From Diadema setosum (Eukaryota; Echinodermata; Echinoidea; Diadematoida; Diadematidae): a stretch of 64,000 bases of DNA. The stretch's first letter is position 1. Each line of letters begins with the position of its first letter. Shown here piece by piece: positions 27,301-42,424 of the stretch. The stretch covers positions 32,148,180-32,212,179 of the forward strand of contig CM067066.1 of the NCBI GenBank assembly GCA_033980235.1. Reading direction: 5' to 3'. Position numbers and translations under genes: made by a program. The notes beneath the pieces are model-generated. The model did not search any database and was not told where the DNA came from. It saw only the letters and a list, made by a program, of their open reading frames with translations.

Positions 27301-30300
27301 ATGAATTTCAAAAATTTTTGTGTTGGAACCGCTGGATGAGGAGACTACTACAGCTTGTGAGTCATATGCATACAACAGTATAAAGAAAATGTAAAGAAAA
27401 TTCAACATATTTTCAATTTTTTTCGCATAATAAAAGAGCACTTGACTTGCCTCTTTCTAAAGGCATAGGGAATAATATTAACCCTAACATACGTCGGTAA
27501 CTAGTCAAGGGAATGTGTACTTTTTTAAAAAGATGAAATTTTGTGAAATTCTCTTTATATTTTTCTTATACTGTTGTACGCATGTGACATCTAAGTTATT
27601 CATACACTGCAGTAGTCTTCTCATCCAGCGGGTACTGCACAAAAACTTCAAAAATTCATAACTTTTGAACGGATTGTCCGATTTTCCTCAAACTTTCAGT
27701 GATGTGACCTACTAATATTGCTACATTCTCTCAATCCTTATGTTCATGAAGGTGAACTTGTCCTTTAATTGATCAATCAATTAATTCATAAATCAATCAA
27801 CCAACCCATCAAGTCAGTGAATCAGTCTGCTAATCAATCAATGAGATGATCATTTTGATCAGTCAAAAAATCCAATCAATCAGTCAGTCAATCAATCAAT
27901 GCAGCTAATATTGATTAATCAAATCTATCCAGTGATTAATCGATCAGGCTGCAATTCAGCCCATTATTTGATTAATCAATCAATCTCTTCGTTCTTGTCA
28001 CACCTGTAGCTTGATGTCTTGTCCCTGCTGCCGCTGGATTTCTTCTACCTGCTGATGAGAGACGTCCAGCCCCTCCTCCGTCTACCCCGCCTCCTCAAGT
28101 TCAACTCCTATCTGGAGTTCTCCCAGAAGTTTGAGAACAAGTCAAAGTCAGCTCATGGAATCAGGTCAGTTACCATCACACCGTGATGGACATTCACTTA
28201 TAGTATACACTGCACTCAACCAAAGTTCAAGCTTCATGCTACAGTATCCCACAATCAGATAGTGTCTGTGGACACAGCTATAGTCTGGATCAAGGCCTAT
28301 ATACCTCTTTTTTTTTTTTTGCCAAATGTTTGTCAAATTTTGCACTAAAACTGGCAAGCATGCAAAATGCAAATAACTACCCAGTTGCTTCTTGGCATTA
28401 TGATTTAATGTGATGCTATGCCGTTTGATACAATGTGCTGCAATACTACGTAACACAATACAAATGATATATGTATTACGCATGTATTGCTTCCCTGTTA
28501 CTTTGTGTTAGACGTCAACTGTCATTTCCATGTTACTGTATGTTATGTTTATGCTATTGTCATTTTCATTTGGCTGGAAAAAAAAATAATGATAATGATA
28601 ATAATATCATACAATTTGATTGCCACCAAAAAATTAATTACAGTCAAACCTGTCTATAGCGGCCACCCAAGGGAGACGGAAAAAGTGGCCGTTATAGACA
28701 GGTGGCCGCTATGGACAGGTAATCCAACTTTGTGTGCATTGCTTACATATACATGTATCATCGTTGTATCCTTACATGTACATGTACAGTGTATGTGTGT
28801 ACGTATGCATACACCGTGTTTCATGCATTTAACCATGCCGGTGTTTGATGATATTGTTGCACAGTAGCATGTTTATTGTCGTGAAGAATCGTGCGTCATT
28901 ATGACTGAATGAGGGATGAATGCAGCGGTGGCGATCACTGAACGTTGCTCGCACGGCTACCAAACAGAAAAATACGCTGAATTATCGGCTTGGCTACGGC
29001 TCCATTGGGTTTTTGGCCGCTATAGACAGGTTAATATCTCCCGCGGGAAACAAAATTTGTGGCCGCTGGCCGCGTTAGACAGGTGGCCGCTATACACAGG
29101 GTCTTTAACAGGGCTTTTCTCTCGGGGGGATTTTGCAGTGGCCGCTATAGACAGGTGGCCGCTATAGACAGGTGGTCGCTAAGGCAGGTTTGACTGTACA
29201 TCATACAGTGATGAGTTTGTTGCTGTTGTTATGTTAACTTGGTGTTATTTTTCTATATACTTTAATAACCTGCTATTCCTTTGGCATATCTTTGCTATGC
29301 AGTGATAATGTTTGAAATGTATGATCGCTATGCAAGGGTGTGGTTAATAATGGGAGATTCAACCCTAAACCTGAAACAGCCAAACTGTAAGACAAATAAG
29401 ATGTGACGTTGTTTTAACAATATTATGATGGCTCAATATAAAAATAGAAAATATCAAGCTCTGCTGGTTAATGTGTATAACACGTTCAAATGCAAGAAAA
29501 CACATTACACCATATGAAAGCTTTGAATATCATATTTTTCCTGCCAGAAATATATGAGATTATATCTCCATACTAATAACTGTTTACTGCGCCTTTCTGT
29601 GGAATATGATTACTATTAATCTGGTCCCAAAGCATGTGCAGCATTTATTTTCAACCCTTGTATATCAAAGCTCCACATTTACATGATATCTACCATAGCA
29701 TGCAGGGTCATGTAGAGCAGATATTATGTTGAGCATATATTGTGTTGAGCATATTTTACATATTATGTTATGTTGCATATTTCAGGTGGCATATATATAT
29801 GTAGCAAATAACTTTTGAAGAGTTTGTGCGCAAAAACCGATAAGTCCGTTTTTTAAGATTTCGAAGTACAGTCTTTGTCATAAAGTACAAAATAAAACCT
29901 TTAAAATGATATATTGGTCATTACATATAAAGATACATTTTTGAAGTTATGGTCAAAAGAAGCAAAAACCTTCTTATTATTCTCTTTATTTTTCTTGACC
30001 TTTAATCGCAAATATCTCCATTTGGCAAATATGAACTTATCGGTTTTTGCGAACAAACTCTTCATATGTTCCATATATATATATGTATATATTTCAAATG
30101 ACAATATTGTTGTACAATGGCTTTCAATGTCTGGTTGTGTGTATTTCTAAACCTCATTTTCTCTTCAAGGGTGTTTCGCATGGTCTGTTATCTGCTGTAC
30201 ATGATACACCTCAACACCTGCCTGTACTACTCCATGCTGGAATGGGAGGGTATCACACAAAATGAGGCACTCAGTGAGAACTGGACCTACCTTCCTGAAG

Positions 30301-33300
30301 GTGCCGATCCGTAAGTTTTGTTCCAGTTTTGTTCCAGTTCCAGTTCCGATCTGTTTTGTTCCAGTGTTCCACGTCTTACAAGCTTGGCTTTTTTAGTGGA
30401 ACACTGTTTTCCATCATTGTGATTATTTACTATTTTTGTTGCCATGGCAAAGTGCATTGTTTCTTTTTTACGACATCATTCGTGTATATACTATATATTG
30501 TATTTTTTTTTAAATCCTTTATCAGACGAGTGTAAGAGAAATGAAAAAAAAAATTGTATCACTTTGGATTATGTCAACTTTTTCTTTTCTTTTCTTTTTG
30601 ATGATGGAAATAAATAAACTATTGAATTGAATTGAATAAGTCACCTTATATTGCTAGTATTTTGCTTGCAGACCTCTGCTAAAATCAGCCACTCACATGT
30701 GAGCTTTGCCTCACACAGAGCTGCACCATGTTTTTGCCATGTATACCATAATGTATTGTTTCATTAACATAAATTAAAAAAAATATGTTTACAATTTTTC
30801 CCTTGAACTTTATTTGGCACATCTCAGGGGTGGGTCCAGGTATTCAATAAAGGGGGTCACTTTTACCAAATCAAAGGGGGCGCACATGCAACCCCCTCCA
30901 TTTTTTCCTATTCATATTTCTTTTGTTTTAACAAAAAAATAAAGGGGGGGCGCACACCGCTATGCCCCATTCTGGATCTGCCACTGCATCTCGCATATGT
31001 TAACAGTCCATACTGTGATGAAAAGATTTTTTTTTTTTTTTTTGAGGGGGGGGGGTAGATATAGCCCTTAGTATATTATGATTATTACCTTGTATTGATC
31101 TGTGTTTTTCAATCTGCATAAATTAGCAGCCCTGCTGTTAAAGGTAGGGGATACCTTTTACAGACCTCCCAAAATGCAGCAAAACATTAAATATGAACCT
31201 CAGGGGACTTGTTTAGGCCACTGCTGCGAAATTTGGAAGTCAACAGATATCTACAATTTGAATAATGCACAAAACTCAACTACTCAGTAGTTCTGTGTGT
31301 CAGCCACACTTAAGCATTTTTGTTGCAGTCTTCTGTATCTTTTATCTATAAACACAAATCTAAAAGTATAAGAGCTGATGTGATAACAAGTAGAGTGTGT
31401 GGCAAGAATGTATATAGAAATGTTTGTAAGTTTTGATAAACTTTCTTCACAAAATACACATGATGGACACACATGCAGTGCATGGGTCTGCAGAGGTAGC
31501 CTAGTAATGTACTGGAATTTACGGTGAGCCCCGAAAAAAAATTCAATTCAAAATCTAACGGTCAATAAAAATGTACTAAATGTTACCTTCCACTTTCAAC
31601 ACTTTATGGGAGTTTCTAAAATGATACTCTCTTCAACATACCACTATATTTATACAACTCTTCATTTAGAGCATGCAAATGGGATTCCCTACCTTTAAAC
31701 ATACTTGTGCTGTAAACAGCCTGATCTCAAATGTTAAGAGTGCATTTTCATTTGGGGGGACCAAAGTTAGAGACAGGAGAGTGTTTTGCCATAGCATGCT
31801 GTTGGCCCATTAGTTTGTTATAAACCCACTGTCAGAAAACAGGAAGGACATGTAGGTCAGCTAGCTGCACCCAATTGGGAGTGTTGACTTCAGTATGTGA
31901 CCCTTGTCTGATATATCAAACTGTTTGGCAATCATTCAAGCAGCTGCTTTTGTTCTGATCAATATTCACAAGTTCAAGAACTAGTGAGGCCTGCTCTTCC
32001 CCTTTAATCTTTTGTTGTTGTTGTTGTTATTATTATTATTGTTATTATTGTTGTTTTGTTTTTTGTTGGTATGTTTGTTAGGGATTGGTAAATCAATCAT
32101 TCATGGATAACTGGTATTTACTTGCTGCCTCATGTGACTCTTGTTTTTGAATGAAATAATGTTTCAATGAGGTGATTATCAGCATATTGTCCAAGGTGCA
32201 TGCTGTTCTTGCTTGAAGTGATAAGGGGAGAGGTTGGAAGAATCCGTCTCCAGCTTTCAAAAAATTGGAATACCACCCAGCCCTTTAAGGAAGCACATTT
32301 AGGCTTTCTTCCAAGGTTCTACGCCATCCACTCACTGAGGATATCACAATTATTCACATACACTATAATTTACAATATGTGGGACTTTAGGTTTATGGTT
32401 TTAATGATTCAGTAGGCCCTAAAGATGAGCGTCTTTACCCTAACATTTGGTTCCTCCCTGTTTGGACAATGTCCAAGGGCCGGTATCCACCCCGCTGCAA
32501 CAAATTTCAGTCCCAGCTGTACAGAAGCAGTAAGAAATTCCCTGTGGTCAATATTGCATCTGTATTGAAGTATTTGATGTTACACAATAGACCTATTCTT
32601 GTGTTTGGGATGTATATTGTACTGGCATGTATTCTACATGTATATGAAATATAAAGGATAAAAACATCTGAATAATAGATTTCTGTTCCCATCTCATGTA
32701 TTCCTATCAAAGTGCTTTCATAAGTCATGGACGATTGTCATTTGATCTATTTTTTGTGTGTGTTATGTTTTCCAAAGCTACACCCGATGCCTCTTCCGAT
32801 CTGCCAAGACTCTGATTGTCATTGGAAATCTGCCAGCACCGCAGACCAATGCTCAGATCATCTTCATGAACATAGATTTCATGGCTGGGGTCTTTGTCTT
32901 TGCATCCATGATCGGACAGGTGAGACTGCTTTCAATAAGTCCTTAAAAGGAATTGTATAGTTTGGTTGAAACCTAACTTCCAGTTTCTAACATTTTTAGA
33001 TGAGATAATGAGAAATCGCTTATGAAATATGAAAGAGCATGTAATTCCAAGAGGAATTCAAAGTTTATTTGATGAAAATTTGGCTTGAAATGGCTGAGAT
33101 ACCCAAAACAGAGCAATCCTAATAAAAGTTGGGACCCACCTTTTATTACAATCACTTTGTTTTACTTTGTTTTTGGATGTCTTGGCCATTCCAAACCGTA
33201 TTTTCATCAAATAAACTTTGAATTCCTCTTAGAATGGTATGCCCTGTACTATTTCACAAGTGGCTTCTTGATATCTTGCAAAAAATTAAAAGCCCAATCA

Positions 33301-36300
33301 TCATCTCCACCAATAACAAGCCTTGAAAAAGTCTAGTAGACCTATATGCAACCATTATGGAAGAATTTAGACTAGCTACCTGGTAGCCTTTTAAGCTTTC
33401 GTAATGTAAGCTTTCCAGTGGTAAATACTAGTAACATACGGGGGTCTAATGTTTACTAATATGAAGAAATATCAAATGGTAATTGATAGATAGTTCAGAC
33501 TACTGTGGTCTAAGTCATAAACCTATGGATGGGACTACAGTAAAGTAAGTATGACAATGGCATTGTTTGATCTCACATAGATGTAGACCTATTTTGTCAG
33601 CTGTTACCTTATGGTAATCCATAAAGGAGTGACAGGAAGTGAAGCAAAGGACTGTGGGATATTAGGTCAGGGTTCACTGGCTGTAAAAAGCTCTAAACAT
33701 GGTACTATCATCCAAGTTATTTCTGCTACAAATTATCCCATAGATCAGCGATTGTAGCTTTTGTGTGAACCACAGAATATCCTGTAGATAGGCAGATGTG
33801 GGTTTTATGGGGACATTCTTTTGCTGCCAATGCTGGTATTATGATTCTAAAAATGTTGCATGTTCTAATTACTGAAAATATACAACTCAGACTACACAGA
33901 AAATTCAACCTGAAATATATTGTAGAGACATGCAATGCATTTTTGTTTTTGTTGTTTATGTGTCAATCTATGAGATTTGTGTAGAATTTCTGTGGAGAAT
34001 TTTCATTGTTTCAGAGTTGAGTTGGTTCTTGAACTGAAGCAACTATAAACAAATTACTCTTAATGTCATAATCTTGCAATTTGCATTGTTTTTTAGTGGA
34101 GTTGGGTCTTGAACAGCCTGAAGCAACTATAAGCAACTCTTTATGTCATAATCTTGAAATAAAAATCCTACATTATGTGTTCAAATTGTATGCATTAAGT
34201 ATGGATATTTGCATGTATAATTATGTTCATTATGCATGTATGTGTGTGTATTGGAAGAGTTGTTTCTGTAATGTACAGTATGTTTGTCATTATGTGTTTA
34301 ATGTGTGTATATGTATGTATGCATTTATTAATGTATGTATGTGCACATGGTGTGTTTGAGATGTGTATCCAATTAGGTTGTATTGATGTAAGTACAATGA
34401 GTATGAATGCATTCAAGCTGTACACCTATATATATATACATTCATAAACTGTGGTATGTACGCGTAAATAGCAGTCTGCTATGAATGCACATTGTTTCCG
34501 TAGAGGTAATGCCAAGCCTATTTCTCTTTCCTAAACTTTCTAAGAGAACTGTGGTGTGCGTTACACAATCACATCATTGCTCTATTATGTCTTTTGCGTT
34601 TCTTCTTCTACAAGATGCGAGACATCTCGGCCAAGTCTGGGGCTACGAAGGATGCATTCAGACGCAGGATGGATGACACCATGACACTCCTGAAGGTGTG
34701 GAACATCCCGGAGTCTGTTCAGAAGAGAGTTCGCATGTACTACATCTACTCATGGGACAATGGAGCTGTGTTAGGTGAGAATATGATTTTATCATTTCAG
34801 TTAGTAGGCTTTTATCAGTTAACTCGTTGAGGACGAGTCCCGAGTATACTCGGGCAGGGGTCTATTGGAAATGCGTGTTGTAGCAAAATCAGTCCGTCCT
34901 CAACGGGTTAATGTGCTTTAAGCCTAAAAGGGCCGGGAAGGGGGGGCGGAATCCACCCCCCCCTCGACGTTTCACGCTATAATTCTGAAACGCGAGAAGG
35001 CCTCGTCGCGAGGCTTCTTGACTTTGTTTGTTCAAGTCTCGCGCAACTTTTGAGACCAAATTTGCAACGTCCGCGCATACTTTTGCGAAGCCACGCCCAT
35101 TTTTGTAACGGAATGTCGCCACAAAATGGACACAATTTTGTGATTTTGTGTACATTTCCTATGGAAAACGGTGCTCTGTCATTAAAGTCATAAAAACCTG
35201 ATTATTTTTACAATTAATCACTCTCATTGATTAATTGTATGCTAATTATGGTAGAAAAGTGGTCAGTGACAATTTTCAATAAAAAACAAAGAAAAAAAAC
35301 AAAAGTTGAAAAACAAAGAAATACATAAGAAATTCTGAAAACAATAGAATACATAAGAATTGAAATGACTTTTGGAAGTTTTTGTGATGTACAATTGTTG
35401 AATATGCTCAAACAGATATACAGACCAAAAAGTAGACACTCAATGCTTTTGATTAGGCTAAAATATGATCTTGAGCTTAATTTGCGTAATTAATTAATTA
35501 GAATTAGAAATTGATTGTTTCAAAAAATCTTATGGCACAATCTTGTAGATTATGATGTGGGTGTCACGCATGCTGAATTTTTGTCGCGATCGCACCAATG
35601 ATGGCCGAGATCTCAAGGGGAGGGGGAATTCGCCCCCCTCCGGTTTTAGCATAGCCAAAAAAGCCCGGCCTGATTAGGGTTAATGCATTTCTGCAAAGTG
35701 TACATTATCTGTTTTATATTATTATGCATTCATCCGCATTCACATTTAGTACTATTCTCTATGGTGTGTTCACAGGCCTTAAATTTCATCAAATTTCGGT
35801 CGTGGCCACTTAATAAAGGGGGCACAAGTGAATAATGAAATGCTTTGGCCATCAATGGTCTGATTTTGAAAGGGGCATTCCAGGCATGGGAGGGGCATAG
35901 CAGCAAAGTGCTGATTGCCAGTGGGTATTTCAAGCTCTGTGTGTATAATACTTTACCTTTTGCTTGTATACCTTTTACCACATATTACCTTTTGTTCAAT
36001 GGAAACAGCAAAATTGAATTGAGTTGATTGAATTGAAATTGAAATTGAAATGGAATGGAATGAAATAATTTCATGCCATGAGTCCTAGAAGCTACATCTT
36101 AGGGGTTTGGTGCTATATTTTTTATCATATCTATTAGGCATTGCTGGTTTTTCATACAATAGAATGAAAGTATTGGCTGTGAAATGTTTCATTCCTGTTC
36201 ATTATATGAATTCATCAGAAAGAGAAGAAAACAGGAAGGAAATGTGTAGAGCTAACAAGTCATCCCTGAAAGAACCCCAAAGGGACAAAAACTAATCACT

Positions 36301-36592
36301 AAAACAAGATTTGCATGTTGTACACCCCTGTACTGAAAGTTTGGCTTCAAAAAGTGCTGAATCCACAAAACAAAACAAACAGATCAATTCTTCTGAAATC
36401 AGAATAGACACATAGATTTTCCGATGCACAGTTTCTTTATCCTAGTATTGGGGTACCCTAGGCTATACATTTCATGTAATCAATGAGAAGCATGTAAAAT
36501 AAAAATCTAGGTTTTTCTCCAAACTATCAAAAGAGGATCTAATTTTTTTTTTTTTTTGGGAAAGGAACTCTTCCATAGGTGGATTGATAGAT

Positions 36593-36627
<35 letters not shown>

Positions 36628-36674
36628 AAAAAAAGGTAGATGTTATTCAGATAGATAGATAAATAGATAGATAT

Positions 36675-36722
<48 letters not shown>

Positions 36723-39700
36723 ATAGGTAGGTTGGTAGGTAGATAGATAGACAGATAGATAGACAGATAGAGGAAGAGTTGATATAGTTAGTATAATAGA
36801 TATTGTTTTTCTCTACCTGTGTCACACAGATGAGCGAGATTTGCTACAGGGCGTACCAATCAGAATGCAGACTGACATAGCCATCAACGTACACATGGAC
36901 ACACTCAGCAGGGTGTCTCTCTTCCAAGTGAGTGTCAGCATTCTTTCTTATTTCTCTTCATCCAGAAAAACAAAATGCATTGTGCCAGTTCCTTGGAATC
37001 GCTAGGCAATTGGAATCTGACAAGATTGGTTTGAATATGTGAGTTGGATAGCATGGTTGTAGAAGGTATCATCTCAAATAATGTGTCATAGCATTTCAGT
37101 AACTTTGTCAACAAAAGAGATGATGAGATGTGAATAGCATGTAGAAAATTAAAGTATTCTTGAAGATCTACTCTTTGCTTATTTTGTAGATGAAGAAAAA
37201 AATGTGATTTTTTAGGGACAAATGTCCCTTCTTGATGCTTGTGATTTTTTTTTTTTTCATTTAAGAAACTATCTAAACTTTATTAAACACTTTTCTTTTT
37301 GCAGGATTGTGACAAGATGCTTTTGCGTGATCTTGTTCTCAAACTGCGGCCGGTGGTGTACCTCCCGGGCGAATACATTTGTCGCAAGGTGGGTATATTG
37401 ATGCACATTCACGGCTTGACATATTTAAACCCTCTAATTACCTTTTGCCAAGGAGGTTATGTTTTCATTGCCATTGCTTTATTTGTTTTATTTTTGTTTG
37501 TTTGTTGTCTGTCTGTCTGTTTGTTTGCAAAATAACTCAAAAAAGTTGTGAATGGATGTGGATGAAACTTACAGGAAAAGTAAAACTGTTGATAATGACA
37601 CAAGCAACACATGATAAACGTTTGATAATGATCGAGAAAACTGTTTGGATCCAGGATACTTTTAAATTTTGCTTTAAAGGATTATCATTGGCAAATAGTG
37701 CCAACAAATGAGGGAGCTCAAACTGTGCGTATTTGAGGTGTGTATACATAAACTGATGAGCACACACTTGAAACACAGCATGCAGCTATCTACTGATGAG
37801 GTGGACAGAGACACACACAACAGAAAGTCTTTTTTATCATTGGGAAATAAAGGTGATTTTCAGAATGTGAGAATGGGTAGAAATGAGCTGCTTGGTAGAG
37901 GTCTGTGCTCTCTGTCTGCTTTTCTAGTTCCTTTTGTTCCTTCTAGCACACATAATTTTGAAGTCTATGAAAGCCATCCCCATCTCGAAATCATACTCAT
38001 TCACGGACTGGCCCAAAAAACAGCCATCTGGCTGTGCCCAGTACTGTGATGAACTAAAGTGAAATGAATGAATATTGATGGTTAATCCTCCAGTCTTGGG
38101 GTAATTTTACTGCAGAATTCAATGTATCCTCATTTATTGGCAATGATGCATTGTACAGATACCATTGATTGGAGAGAGATTCGATGGAACAGGGTATATT
38201 CACTAAATTTGCACGAAATTACAAAGAAAATAAGAAAAATGCCAATGTTGGAAAGAAGCAGTAAATCTAACTTGCTAAAACTTATTGCCAACTTTAGAAT
38301 AGATTCATAGATTGAGCTGTTAAGAGACTTCTGAAAACTGAAACTGAAACAAAAGATCTCAACTGAAAGATAATTGTTTATACTACCTTATTAGTTGTAT
38401 ACAATAAATGTTAAACATTTGTGATAAAATGTTCTTGAAATTTTATTACCTCTAGTGTTTCAAGTAGAGGGATAACCACACTTACCTGTATGCCAGAAAA
38501 CTGTGTAATGTGAAACCTGAAAGCCGTGAGTAGAAGGTGAAACAGAGCCCGAGATATGTTCTTGACATAATGGTTGGTAGAGCCTCACTTACCCTTTGCT
38601 TGCAAAATTTATTCAACTGCTTCAATTTTTATTTTTGTCTCGCGACGATTAAATGATCCAAAGCCTCCTATCAAGAAAGAAAAGTGAACATCTTCCCATG
38701 TGCCCATTGTGTGGCGAGCAATCAACCATGTTGAATTAGACTTCACGCATTCAAAGATGGCAAGAGTATGTGAAGAGTATGGCATAATGCTCCCACCAGT
38801 CACAAAAACCATTGATCCCTCTTCCCTCCTCCTCCTCCCCCTCTCTTCCTCCTCCTTTTCCTCCTCCCCCACTCCCTCCTCCTCCTCTTCCTCCTCCTCC
38901 TTTTCTTTCTCCTCTTCCTCTTCTTCTTCTCCTCCTCTTCCTCCTCCTCTTCCACTCCCTCCTCCTCCTTTTCATTCTCTTCCTCTCCTCCCCCCTCTTC
39001 CCCCATCCTCCTCCTTCTCCTCCTCCTCCTCTCCCTCCATCATCCTCCTCTTCCTCCTCCTTTTCCTCCTCCTCTTCCACTCCCTCCTCCTCCTTTTCAT
39101 TCTCCTCCTCTCCTCCCCTCCTCTTCCTCCCATCCCTTTCTCCTCCTCTTCCTCCTCCCTTAATCCTCCTCTTCATCATCGTCATCATCATCATCATCAT
39201 CATTCTCCCTCCTTCTCTCTTCCTGTCCTCTTCTTCCAGGGAGCCGTTGGGAAGGAGATGTACATCGTGAAGGATGGAAGTGTGCAGGTCCTGGGAGGAG
39301 AGAAGAACAGCAAAGTCCTGGCAACCCTGCATCCCGGCAGTGTGTTTGGCGAGATCAGGTGGGGAAAGGTTATCAACGGCCAAAAACCTACTACTCCAAA
39401 CCTAACAAACCTATGAAAGACTGGCTTTATCATATTACTTGTGATTGACTGTAACAACAGCACCACCAGAAATCATAAGATGATGTTGATAATCATGATA
39501 ATCTTCATAATACAATGACAGTGAAAACGATAAAGATAATCGTGATGGCGATGATGATAACAATGATAGTGATAATGATGATGATAATAATGATAATGGA
39601 AGCCAATTACCCATGGCTAGTGTGGTGGTTGTCATTTTGAGGTAGACATATGATGCCCTGAACTCACTATTTGATTACAGATATATTGCTTCCTCATACC

Positions 39701-42363
39701 CCATGCCTGTTTTCGTGTTGTGCATGTGTGTGTGCGTGTGTAGTTGTGTGTGTGATGTTCCAATCTATTTTTTTTTTTTATTTGCCACTTTTGTGCATTC
39801 ATACAATGAATGCATTGTGTTCATACTCCAGCACGGCCAATGAATGCATATAGTAGTAATGGAATGTTTGTACATGAAAATATGCAAGAATGAATAAAAT
39901 AGTAGATGCTTCAATTCTATAACCCTATTCAAAATTTTTTTGATGGAAACCATGATTAAATGTACAGGTATATACTTTGTATGCTCAACTGGAATATAAT
40001 CTGAAGGTATTTATCCAAATAATAAAAATGAGTTGGCAATCCCAAAAGTCATCTGAATTTTGTGTTGTGATCTTTTTGCATGAAAATCTTCTGTCCTTGC
40101 CTTTAATGTGTGGTCTTGAAAGTCCATGGTTGCAATGATTACCACTTGAGAATGGGACAGTTCAGGTTTCTGTCCATTGATTAACCCACAGCCTACTCAG
40201 CGTTGGTGCTGGCAACCGCAGGACCGCTGACGTTGCTTCACCTGGATATGCTAACCTCTTTGTGCTGGACAAGAAGGACTTGCAGGAAGTGGTGGTCAAC
40301 TACCCTGATGCCCAGGAAAGCCTAAAGAAGAAGGCTAGGTATGATGATGATGATGATTTGGTGAGGTTTCACACCTGCAAGAGAACTTGTTTGGAAACGT
40401 GTTCGGAAATAGGTTTTGTACCATTCGCATTATTTTTCCAAGTTTTAAAAGCAGACAGGAATCAAAGTACTCTGTGAACACAGTTCACAAATCATGCTTG
40501 ACTAGTAATTCCCTTTAATAGGTGTTTTTCTCCGTTTCAACAGAACTTTGCTTTTTCTCTTTTCATGCCATTCAAGTTGTTTTCGTCAGGCTAAAAACAA
40601 GCATCAATCACTATACTCCTGACCCCATTTCTTATATTACAATATTAGGCCATTAATAGTCAGAGGTGTTTGTTACAATTAAGTTTCATATGCAGTTTCG
40701 GAATGTTTTGACCTCTGCAAAAGTATTGAAGAATTTAAGTAAAGCTTTCCAGCCTAACCATAATTTCAATTCTGCCAGAGTGTATTCATAAGTATAAAAG
40801 TTTTGTTTTCACACAAAATTACTTTTATTTGAGCATGGTTCAAACTATTCATTTGTAATCATAATGGCCAGCAAAAGAACACCAATCACTGTGTCCGCAT
40901 ATACCTTTCATGAACTCTTCGTGAATAACTGTAAAAGCTGTTATTTTTTGCATTTTTTCGCCAATATATGAGGAGGTCACATTTATTTTCACAAGATGTT
41001 GTTTTCCTTATTTGACACCAAGGCTATCATAAGTGCACTAATGCCTGTCTTTTCACAATATTTTCACATGTTAAATTTGCGGCCCAGCAGCAATCAGCTT
41101 TTACAGTAAACGGAATCCGATGTTTGTATTGTTATAGTTTGCCACAGAACAACATATCTGAAGTTTGTGATGATGTCTTGCCAACAGACTAATGTCCTAG
41201 TAGCAGTCATTGCAATGATCAATGTAAGTGTATTTTGCAAAACGAATGCATTTCTTTTCTTGCAAAATGATACTGAGTTTAAGAGAAAATAACTTGAATT
41301 GAATCAAAACATGTTTTCTGCCTTTTTGTCTAGAAAGCAGTGTGGTGTGAGACAATGTGCAGACAATAATGATTTTGAGGCTGTTATCCACAAATGAAGT
41401 CATAGCTGGAAGTTTCGAGGCAAGCGAGGCAAGAAGATTACCAACTTTGGTATTTGCTTTTTACATGAAAACCAAAAAATAAAACAAAATAAAACACAAA
41501 CAAACCCAGACCAGTGTGGATTTTTTATTATCATCAGGGGCTCCCACGCTGTAAGAATTACCAGCAGTTCCAGCACGCTGTGCCCAGTGAGCTGTCATTA
41601 CCAACAGATGTTCTGAAGCGTTGTAAATCACACTTCTTCAACACTCAGAACTGCATGAGTAAAGTCGTGTACCAAGCTGAGAGCATACCTAGTGTGATTG
41701 CAGACAGTAGCTTTCCTAAGAGATCATTATGATGATATAAACCTGTTATGACTAATGAGCTAGTGTAGCGAGCTCACTTCTGGCCTTTCACTTTCTACAG
41801 GGAGATTCTGAAACAGAACCAGGCATCAGAATCCAAGATGAAGAAGAGACGCGGAAAGTCCCTCATTGCAGAATCCATTCTGACAAAAGTATGCCATATG
41901 TCTAGTGTGCTATTTCCCTTTCATTTCATTATCATACAGATAATTCCCATCAGTGAGGGTACTGGTATGAATTACCCACACAAGGTAACATTTAGAATGG
42001 TCTTACATGCCCAAATCGGTAGCCAAGGATGTTAGGACTGTTTCGAAGGTACTTAATATGGGTAATTATACTAAAGCCCAAGTGAAGTGATGTGTATTAT
42101 TTGCTTTTTATGATGAAGCAGATTCTTGTTGTTTAATAAATCATCCACTTTGTGAGAGAATAAAATCATGAAGTCTTGTTCATTAACCATAATGATATAA
42201 AAATGCTATTGAGTGTTCATTATACTTTACTATTGACTGGTCATGAGCAAACTTAACCAATCATTAATTGATCAGTATCTGCTCCATCATTTTGTAGACA
42301 AGTATATATCTATTCATTTATATGTCTGTAATCTATTTTGCTTGAATTTACCTTATATAACTA

Positions 42364-42424
<61 letters not shown>

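Noticed and set aside
38700..39416. Long overlapping reading frames (238 codons on +, 210 codons on -) before and across exon 15
   Set aside because: They run through a TCC/CTC pyrimidine tract, which lacks stops by composition; only 39240-39358 is real coding sequence.
40262..40477. Exon 16 read-through with a poly-Asp stretch
   Set aside because: The GATGATGAT run follows a donor (GCTAG|GTATGA) that joins exon 17 in phase; read-through would add unrelated sequence.
41514..41732. 72-codon frame in intron 16
   Set aside because: Exons 16 and 17 join in phase (AG|G = Arg) without it and it has no motif.
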